Shown: piece after piece, positions 58,309-64,000 of the stretch
Layout: each line of letters starts with the position of its first letter
Numbering within the stretch: the first letter of the stretch is position 1
NCBI GenBank assembly: GCA_002779605.1
Contig: PEWE01000012.1
Span: 62,001 to 126,000 of the forward strand
Source of the DNA: Zetaproteobacteria bacterium CG06_land_8_20_14_3_00_59_53
GTDB taxonomy: Bacteria; Pseudomonadota; Zetaproteobacteria; Mariprofundales; Mariprofundaceae
DNA: 64,000 nt
Direction: 5' to 3'
Notes under the pieces: model-generated
Databases searched by the model: none
Told to the model about the DNA's origin: nothing
Seen by the model: only the letters and a program-made list of their open reading frames with translations
Made by a program: the position numbers and the translations under genes

Positions 58309-58738
58309 GCTGTTCTCCATGCAAATACTTGGTGAGCCTCCAGCGATTGCCGTCAGCAAGCGCCTCGTGCTCGATCTTATCCATCACCGCGCGCATCAGG
58401 TGCATGCCGAGCCCGCCGGGTTTCAGTTCGCCAGCGGCGTCCGGAACCGGCCAGGCGAGCATCTCGTCCGCCATCAGGGGTTCGGCATAATCGCGCAGTT
58501 CAAAACTCAGCTCATCGTCACGCCAGCAGGCGGACATATCCACCTTGCCCTCATGCCCGTGGTAGGAGTGCTGGGCGATATTGGCGAACATCTCGTCCAC
58601 GGCCAGCACCATGCGGTTGGTCAACTTGTCGGAAAGACCTACGCGGTGCCCCACCACCTCCACCATGGAGGAAAGCACATGCACGCAGTCGCAGGAACTA
58701 TTCAGATTGCAGCTCAACTGATTGGCGGAATCGCTCAT
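58295..58738 (-). CDS. Anti-sigma factor-type serine kinase (RsbW/SpoIIAB family)
   Basis: This 147-residue HATPase protein has the N-box VLAVDEMFANIAQHSYHG, the G1 region ELRDYAEPL and a G2 loop KPGGLGMHLM, as in SpoIIAB/RsbW. It should phosphorylate and bind the STAS protein encoded immediately downstream. G1 (DYAEP) is close to the D-x-G-x-P type but with Ala, as in many partner-switch kinases. It begins a small operon with the STAS gene and ubiD. Confidence 0.88.
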   Translation of the reverse strand: MSDSANQLSCNLNSSCDCVHVLSSMVEVVGHRVGLSDKLTNRMVLAVDEMFANIAQHSYHGHEGKVDMSACWRDDELSFELRDYAEPLMADEMLAWPVPDAAGELKPGGLGMHLMRAVMDKIEHEALADGNRWRLTKYLHGEQHDEA

Positions 58739-58804
58739 CGCGCTATTCCACGCGCGCCCTGCACGGATTGCAACCTGTGTTAACAGGGCGCTCCATAAGA
58801 GCGC

Positions 58805-60352
58805 TTATAAACCTTCAAGTTGCCGGATCATCGGCTGTAAATGCGCCTCATATCTGCGCCATACGTCGGAACTTCCCTGATACATCTTTTTCCTGACCTG
58901 TAGATGGGACGCTGTGGAAACGGAGCGCTTGGATAAATGGAAGTCCAGACATCGGTCCTCCCACTCCAGCTCACAATAACCTATCAGCTTCCGTGTCTGT
59001 GCTTCCTGGTCTTCGGTCAATGCCTCATAGTTGATGTGGTGGATGCGACCGGGAAACACCTCCTCCCAGAAAGCCATCAGATCGACATACAATTTGTAGT
59101 ATTCGCTCAGATCGTTGAGGTTATAAGCATAGCCGTGACCATTGCCGTCAAAGAAATGTCTGAAGATAGACCAGCAGGTGGCGCGTGCATCCCGCTTAAT
59201 ATGGATGATGCGCGCCTCTGGCATGGCGCACAGTATGAATCCGATCCATCTGAAATTGATGGTCGTCTTGTCGGTGACATGACTTTCACTGACCTTCAGG
59301 GATTTCAGCCAGGACATGTAATGAACACGAAGCTCATTCAACTGAGCCGGTGTGATAGCGGACGCATACCACCCGATCTTTTCCAGCCCTCTCTCCAGGG
59401 TGGGCACCTCACCGGCACCATACACCCTGGAATGACAGGAAAGGATCTGTTCGACCAGCGTGGTCCCCGAACGGGGCATGCCGACGACGAAAACGGGGTT
59501 GAATTCAGTGTCAACAGCAGGGATCGATAATTGTGGGACCGGTGTGGCAAAGGAAGCTTTGATGCTTTTGAACAACTCGCGATCCTCTTCAATACCGTAG
59601 CCGGAAAGTTGTTTGTGGAGGCGGCTCCCCTTCTGCAGATAGGCAAAATACTGGTCAAGATCACCCAGATCATCTTCCGCCTTCGCCAGACCGAACAGCA
59701 GGTGCATGCGCTGGGTGTCTGTCTGCTCCTCAGAATCCAATAGTCCACGCATTTGCTTATACAATGGCTCATCCGGATTGAATGTGATGAGGTTGCTCAA
59801 CTGGCGACAGGCCTCGGCGTAATTCGGGTTGAGTTCAATAGCGCGCCTGAAGCTTGCAATCGCATCCTGTTTGCAACCGATATCCAGCAGGGCACCACCC
59901 AGATTGTTGTAGGCCTTGGCGTAGTCGGGATTCAGTTCGATGGCGGTTTTCAGACTTGCGATCCCCTCGTCAATGCGCCCAAGCTCGATCAGGGCACAGC
60001 CCAGATTGTTATGGCCTTCGGCGAAATCGGGGGCTATACGCACCGCCTGGGAATAGCTTTCAACAGCCTCATCCTGCTCACCGAGATTGGCCTGTGCATT
60101 ACCGAGGTTCAGAAACGCCTTGGGATAATCGGGCTGAAGCCGAATAGCCTGCTCGGCGCTGGTCACAGCATCGTGATACTCCCCTGCAGCGTTGTATGCC
60201 ACGGAAAGAATATTGTGGACCTGGGCAGCCTTGGGGAATTTCCTCGCGAGCCGGAGCGCCTCGTCGATCAGATCGTCCAGTTGACCCTGAGCGTACAGCT
60301 GCATGAGCATCTGTATCTGTTCCTGTGATGGTTCGCGGGCCTTGAAAAACAT
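58805..60352 (-). CDS. TPR-repeat sulfotransferase
   Basis: This 515-residue protein has N-terminal TPR repeats (about 45-190, four or more repeats like AFLNLGNAQANLGEQDEAV) and a C-terminal sulfotransferase with the PAPS loop VFVVGMPRSGTTLVEQI (about 287-303) and the 3'-phosphate segment RIIHIKRDARATCWSIF. TPR-sulfotransferases are a known fusion family of bacterial surface modification. It is the third sulfotransferase in the window, away from the glycan operon. The acceptor is unknown. Confidence 0.88.
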   Translation of the reverse strand: MFFKAREPSQEQIQMLMQLYAQGQLDDLIDEALRLARKFPKAAQVHNILSVAYNAAGEYHDAVTSAEQAIRLQPDYPKAFLNLGNAQANLGEQDEAVESYSQAVRIAPDFAEGHNNLGCALIELGRIDEGIASLKTAIELNPDYAKAYNNLGGALLDIGCKQDAIASFRRAIELNPNYAEACRQLSNLITFNPDEPLYKQMRGLLDSEEQTDTQRMHLLFGLAKAEDDLGDLDQYFAYLQKGSRLHKQLSGYGIEEDRELFKSIKASFATPVPQLSIPAVDTEFNPVFVVGMPRSGTTLVEQILSCHSRVYGAGEVPTLERGLEKIGWYASAITPAQLNELRVHYMSWLKSLKVSESHVTDKTTINFRWIGFILCAMPEARIIHIKRDARATCWSIFRHFFDGNGHGYAYNLNDLSEYYKLYVDLMAFWEEVFPGRIHHINYEALTEDQEAQTRKLIGYCELEWEDRCLDFHLSKRSVSTASHLQVRKKMYQGSSDVWRRYEAHLQPMIRQLEGL

Positions 60353-60422
60353 AACGCTGCAATCTTAGCACGACCAGTATGGGTGACACCACCCGCGCCC
60401 TCCGGTTACGTCAGATGGAACC

Positions 60423-61214
60423 CTAACGGGCAGGAGACTGTTGCAAGATGTTTTCCAGAGCACGGGCCCTCTGCTGCCACATCTGCCGCCGGACAGGCTC
60501 GCTTTCCAGCTTCGCGGCCAGCTTCACCGCCTGCAACATCAGCCGGGGCTGACCCGCGCGGCGCAGCAGACCCAAAGAAGTGTTCAGATGCGCCCATGCC
60601 GCAGCATTGCCGCCTTGCGAATCGGCAGCATATTCAAGCTCGGCCATGCCGAGATGGGCCCGTGCGGCATACAGCAGGCCATTGCGATCCTTGCCTGCCA
60701 TGCCCAGTACCCGCGCATAAGACTGCCGTGCTGCATTCTCCCTGCCGCGAAGTACCGCAAGACGCGCCGCTGCCAGATGGATATCGATCGGGAACGCAAC
60801 CGGAACATCAAGCTGGGCCTCGGATGCTTGCGCATCACCATCCTCCAGCATGGCCAGCGCCAATGCCGCACGACGGGCATTCACCGCATCGCCTGCGGAA
60901 TCGGCCTGCCGGATCGCCTGCCGATAGGATTGCCGCGCGGCAGCCGCATCGCCGCCAGCTGTCTGAGCCCGACCCAGATTGTAATGACCCAGCGCCATCA
61001 GCTTCTCATCGCCCGCCAGTGTTGCGGCCTGCAAAGAGCGCTCGAACATCACGCGCGCAAATCCCCACTTCTCGCGCTCCATGGCATCCACCCCGGAGCG
61101 GGCCAGCGATTCGGCATTCGCCTGCCATGGGTTGTTAACCTGAACCTCGGGAGCCGGCATGCGCGATGCGCAGGCCGAGAGCGCCAACAACACAAGCAGA
61201 ACGGCAAGCCTCAT
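60423..61214 (-). CDS. TPR lipoprotein of the Mla-like operon
   Basis: This 263-residue protein starts with a signal and lipobox ALSAC (MRLAVLLVLLALSACAS) and contains tetratricopeptide-type repeats of about 35 residues (MALGHYNLGRAQTAGGDAAA and similar). It is the last gene of the mlaE-mlaF-mlaD-like run, overlapping mlaD by four bases. It may take the place of an accessory periplasmic or outer-membrane subunit; no MlaC or MlaB gene is seen here. Confidence 0.78.
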   Translation of the reverse strand: MRLAVLLVLLALSACASRMPAPEVQVNNPWQANAESLARSGVDAMEREKWGFARVMFERSLQAATLAGDEKLMALGHYNLGRAQTAGGDAAAARQSYRQAIRQADSAGDAVNARRAALALAMLEDGDAQASEAQLDVPVAFPIDIHLAAARLAVLRGRENAARQSYARVLGMAGKDRNGLLYAARAHLGMAELEYAADSQGGNAAAWAHLNTSLGLLRRAGQPRLMLQAVKLAAKLESEPVRRQMWQQRARALENILQQSPAR

Positions 61215-62239
61215 TGACCGCCTCCTCCTGGTGGAGCCACCAGTTCGGTGCCGGTGCCCTCACCATCCTCCCGTGGCCCTTTTCCGCTTTCGCCCTTGCC
61301 GCCGGCAAGCCATGTCTGGCGTAACGCTGTGGCCAGACGGCGCAACTCCAGAATCGCATCATGCGATTCCTGAGCCAGCCCGGGTAGTTCAGGGCTTAGT
61401 TGCTGCATATCCACGGCAATACTATTCAGAGCACCGCTCAACTCTTCCAGTCTCGACACCAGCTCCTTGCTTCGTGAGATGGTTTCCGGAGCCTGACGGC
61501 TGAGCTCGCCGGTCAGCGGCTCAAGATTTTTCAACACCAGGGCCGTCTGCTCAAGGGATGATGCCAGAAATTCGCCGGCCTTGTTGTCGGCCAACTGGCG
61601 GAACAACTTTTCGAGTTGCGCAGCGGCCTCCGAAACACGCGTGATGGCCTGCTGGATAGCACCCTGATCGGCGCCCTCCGTTACAGTCCGGATATTCGCC
61701 GTTGCCAGACGCACATCGCCGGACGGGTCGTTCAGCCAGCGCGCCAGCTGCACCAGCTCCCCGAGCAGGGTGTCGGCATTGGCCACCGCCGGCTTCATAT
61801 CCATCAACAACTGCTCCAGCGTCGCCTGCTCGCGGTAGGGCAGCAGCACGCCGTCATTGAGCACGGCCGTCTGCACATCACCTGCGGTGACTTCAACGAT
61901 GTCCTGCCCGAGCAGTGCCGGCTTGACCAGTCGCACCGCGCTGCCCTGATGCAGCATGCCGCGATAACGGTCCAGCAGACGCAGCGCAATGCGCACCTCG
62001 CCGCTTGCCTGCAACTCGATGTCATCCACCCGACCGATGGTAAAACCCTGAAACTTGACCTCCTGACCGACAAAGAAAGAGGTGGCGGAGGGTGGCGCGA
62101 CAAACAGCGTGAACTTGCGGGCGAACAATTCGGTGCGCAGCGTGGCGACCAGTAACAGTGCCACGATCGTGCCCAGCCCGATCATCACAAACCAGCCGAC
62201 CTGGCGGCGCATGCCCGCGACAAAATGTTCGGTTGTCAT
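61211..62239 (-). CDS. MlaD/MCE-domain lipid transport protein
   Basis: This protein of about 342 residues starts at ATG 62239 behind GAGGAG. It has one membrane helix (VGWFVMIGLGTIVALLLVA), an MCE domain (about 40-120: FFVGQEVKFQGFTIGRVDDI), and a long helical C-terminal portion with a Gly/Pro-rich tail. The frame is open far upstream but those residues overlap the ATPase gene. MCE proteins form a ring that carries lipids between membranes. It overlaps the ATPase-like gene by four bases and the TPR lipoprotein by four. Confidence 0.85.
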   Translation of the reverse strand: MTTEHFVAGMRRQVGWFVMIGLGTIVALLLVATLRTELFARKFTLFVAPPSATSFFVGQEVKFQGFTIGRVDDIELQASGEVRIALRLLDRYRGMLHQGSAVRLVKPALLGQDIVEVTAGDVQTAVLNDGVLLPYREQATLEQLLMDMKPAVANADTLLGELVQLARWLNDPSGDVRLATANIRTVTEGADQGAIQQAITRVSEAAAQLEKLFRQLADNKAGEFLASSLEQTALVLKNLEPLTGELSRQAPETISRSKELVSRLEELSGALNSIAVDMQQLSPELPGLAQESHDAILELRRLATALRQTWLAGGKGESGKGPREDGEGTGTELVAPPGGGGQ

Positions 62240-62865
62240 AAGCTCTCCTCGGCTCCCGCAAACTCCAGACTCTGGCAGAAATCCAGACCCGAACCATCCT
62301 GCACGGATGCGGACAGATACAACACTCCGGCCCCCATCGCCTCTACGCCCTCGCAAAACAGCCTGCGGAACATCTCCTGACGATGCGGCTGCATGCCCGC
62401 ATGGGCATCCTGCACCACGATGAAGTCCGGCTGCAGCAGCAGCGTTCTGCACAGCGAAATCAGCCCGTACATATAGCCGGAGCGCTCGCCGACCTGCTCA
62501 TCGAGTTTGTCGGCAATATCGAGTCGCTGTGCCAGCCCCGGCAGCGCAGCTGCAACACGCGCGATCTCCGCATCCCCGCCGGCATACAAAAACGGCAGCA
62601 TGATATTCTCACGCAGACTGAGATTGGCCAGCGCGCTGCGCTGATGCATCATGCATGTCACACGCCGGGCAAACGCTTCGCTGCCTCCGGCCAGATCGCC
62701 CTCACCGGTTTCCAGCCACACACAGCCAGTCGCACCGGCCATCCGCCTGAGCCAATCCAGCTGATAGCGGCGCGGCATCACCAGCCGCCGCTTTTCGCCG
62801 TGCAGCACAGCGCCCGCAGGTATCTCGATATCCAGCAACCGCATAGCATTCCAGCAAAGCCGCAT
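62236..62865 (-). CDS. Degenerate MlaF-like ABC ATPase
   Basis: The 209-residue protein occupies the position of MlaF and retains the Q-loop region MMHQRSALANLSLREN. It lacks the Walker A GxxGxGK[ST] (that place reads HGEKRRLVMPRRYQLD), the LSGGQ signature reads VGERSGYMYGLI, the Walker B glutamate is replaced (FIVVQDAHAG) and the switch histidine is missing (YLSASVQD). It should therefore not bind or split ATP in the normal way, unless another subunit supplies that. The start ATG at 62865 overlaps the mlaE stop. The frame has no internal stop, so it seems to be maintained as a protein, not a dead gene. Confidence 0.75.
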   Translation of the reverse strand: MRLCWNAMRLLDIEIPAGAVLHGEKRRLVMPRRYQLDWLRRMAGATGCVWLETGEGDLAGGSEAFARRVTCMMHQRSALANLSLRENIMLPFLYAGGDAEIARVAAALPGLAQRLDIADKLDEQVGERSGYMYGLISLCRTLLLQPDFIVVQDAHAGMQPHRQEMFRRLFCEGVEAMGAGVLYLSASVQDGSGLDFCQSLEFAGAEESL

Positions 62866-63698
62866 CACATCAGCCTCCGCAGCACGGCGATCAGCACATC
62901 GGCGAACACCATCAGCATCAATCCCCACAGCACGCCACGCGTGGTGCATACCGGAATCTGGTTCGGATTGTGTCCGACGCGCGCCCCCTGAAACAACAGC
63001 ATGGCACAGCTGAGCAACGGATAGATCAGGCCTTTGCCGGCAAGCAGCAGCATACCGTCAAGGCTTGCGCCGCGACGCACCTCAAGCAGGAACTGGGTGA
63101 AATTCATCTCGCTGGTCCAGGCCAGCATCAGGCCGCCCATCCACACGGATGCACCGGCAAACAGCATGGTGAGGATCAGACCGCACAGCCCGAAGGCAAG
63201 CAGACGAGGCAGAAAAAGATATTCAACGGTGGAAATACCCAGGCTATGCAACAGCATATCCTCGCCGCGCACATGCATGTGACCGATCTCCGTGGCCACC
63301 GCCACACCGGAACGGGCGAGCAGAAAGACCCCGATGATCAGCGGCGCCATCTCCTGAATCAGCAGAGCATTGAGCAGAGTGCCGATCAGGCTCGAATCAT
63401 TCAGCTGCCGGGCGAAGGGAACCACGCTGTACACGGCCGTCGCACCGATCAACAGGATCATCGTCGCCACCCAGGGCAGGCTCTGCACACCGGTGAAATA
63501 GATCTGCCGGATCAATACATGCATCACCGCAGGACGGGATAACCAGTGCAGACGCACGAAGCTCTTCAGCATCGCCGCGACAAACACATAAAAACTGGCG
63601 ATGCCTGCAAGCAGGCGCAAGGTGGCGTTTCCGATCGACTCCGCCCTGCGGTTCCACTTGCCAACCTGCATGGCGCTGTATACCTGACTTGAATCCAT
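62865..63698 (-). CDS. MlaE-like lipid transport permease
   Basis: This protein of about 277 residues starts at ATG 63698 and carries the MlaE signatures IRQIYFTGVQSLPWVATMIL and QEMAPLIIGVFLLARSGVAV, then EIGHMHVRGE. Five or six membrane helices are present. The frame is open to 63935, but that upstream part is not family-like. It heads the Mla-type operon with the degenerate ATPase, the MCE protein and the TPR lipoprotein. Confidence 0.88.
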   Translation of the reverse strand: MDSSQVYSAMQVGKWNRRAESIGNATLRLLAGIASFYVFVAAMLKSFVRLHWLSRPAVMHVLIRQIYFTGVQSLPWVATMILLIGATAVYSVVPFARQLNDSSLIGTLLNALLIQEMAPLIIGVFLLARSGVAVATEIGHMHVRGEDMLLHSLGISTVEYLFLPRLLAFGLCGLILTMLFAGASVWMGGLMLAWTSEMNFTQFLLEVRRGASLDGMLLLAGKGLIYPLLSCAMLLFQGARVGHNPNQIPVCTTRGVLWGLMLMVFADVLIAVLRRLM

Positions 63699-63915
63699 GT
63701 CCGCAGTGTAGCCGAAACCGGTCGATTGTTTGTCGTCCAAATCACAATTATTTTTCCGGGATTCGTTGTCCCCGTCCCGTCTGATCAGCACAACGACTGC
63801 TGCGTGCATCATATCTGTGAATACATGCCACGCTTGTTGCACCTTCACACCCCCTTGGGTAGCGTCGCGCAGCCGGCAAAATGCCGTTTTTACAGTCTTC
63901 TCAAGAGGTTTTCTC
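63699..63915 (+). other. Intergenic region between mlaE and ppiD
   Basis: Divergent intergenic stretch of 217 bases. It must hold the promoters of both operons. A weak heat-shock-like pair (CTTGTTG at 63833 and CCCCCTT at 63850) was noticed but the spacing is too short to trust. AAGAGG at 63903-63908 is the likely ribosome-binding site of ppiD. Confidence 0.4.
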
Positions 63916-64000
63916 ATGCTCGAAAATATGCGCAATCAGGCCCAGTCATGGATCGCCAAACTCATTCTCGGCGGTGTCGCACTGTCCTTCGTCCTGTGGG
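63916..64000 (+). CDS. ppiD: PpiD-like peptidyl-prolyl isomerase, N-terminal fragment cut by the window edge
   Basis: The ATG at 63916 follows AAGAGG. The 28 visible residues read MLENMRNQAQSWIAKLILGG and continue as a membrane helix (VALSFVLW). This matches the start of PpiD/SurA-N-domain chaperones that anchor in the inner membrane and help outer-membrane protein folding. The rest lies outside the window, so the assignment depends on this short N-terminus. Confidence 0.75.
   Translation, partial: MLENMRNQAQSWIAKLILGGVALSFVLW

Noticed and set aside
63833-63856. Heat-shock sigma-32-like promoter before ppiD
   Set aside because: The CTTG and CCCC blocks are present but only about 10 bases apart, shorter than the expected 13-17.

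Overview
The window is a gene-dense bacterial chromosome segment of about 55-58% GC by eye, with no insertion sequences, phage genes or CRISPR. Gene families and order point to a Gram-negative proteobacterium that respires with ubiquinone: a pcm-yqaA-nlpD-rpoS order, ihfA followed by a MerR gene and tRNA-Pro, Lol and Mla envelope systems, two UbiH-family hydroxylases and UbiD. A Zetaproteobacterium (Mariprofundus-like) or a relative of the Gammaproteobacteria is my best guess. This is inference from gene content, not a database match.

Layout. 1-7.2 kb: a minus-strand glycan export operon (ABC permease Wzm, ATPase Wzt with a C-terminal domain, two sulfotransferases, two glycosyltransferases, one methyltransferase), suggesting a sulfated and methylated surface polysaccharide. 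7.3-8.6 kb: a PilZ protein, a SixA-type phosphatase and a 65-residue SAP/four-cysteine protein. 8.7-23.6 kb: housekeeping genes serS-gyrA, tRNA-Arg, rpoS-nlpD-yqaA-pcm, tRNA-Pro, merR-ihfA, and a lysS-CBS-transporter-lolC-CNB-lolD operon, then ndk. 23.8-26 kb: one large secreted protein. 26-29 kb: a convergent response regulator and hybrid kinase. 29-33 kb: deaminase, mnmA and two ubiH-like genes. 33.3-38.1 kb: tRNA-Leu and a sensory cluster (hybrid kinase, response regulator, and a second kinase whose N-terminal membrane segment is cut off by an in-frame TGA). 38.2-47.5 kb: metH, phosphohexomutase, a spermidine-synthase-like protein, H+-pyrophosphatase and an EamA transporter. 47.5-49.3 kb: an AsmA-like protein, an unknown protein and a small lipoprotein.

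49.2-53.3 kb is the most unusual part. It combines a nucleotidyltransferase, a 122-residue Tat-signal protein with a Y-x-x-P motif and four cysteines, a radical SAM/SPASM enzyme, a PqqD-like chaperone and an HPr-kinase-like ATPase. This looks like a RiPP or peptide-maturation system related to the HprK-related kinase A/PqqD cassettes, and it shares accessory enzymes with some lasso-peptide clusters.

53.3-64 kb: an MFS transporter, a PhoX-like propeller lipoprotein, an HDOD protein, ubiD coupled to a STAS/anti-sigma pair, a TPR-sulfotransferase, and an Mla-type lipid transport operon whose ATPase has lost its nucleotide-binding motifs. The start of ppiD is cut by the right edge. The main themes are envelope and surface building (polysaccharide export, Lol, Mla, NlpD, PpiD), signalling (three histidine kinases, two response regulators, PilZ, CNB, HDOD, STAS, CBS), and core information and cofactor genes.
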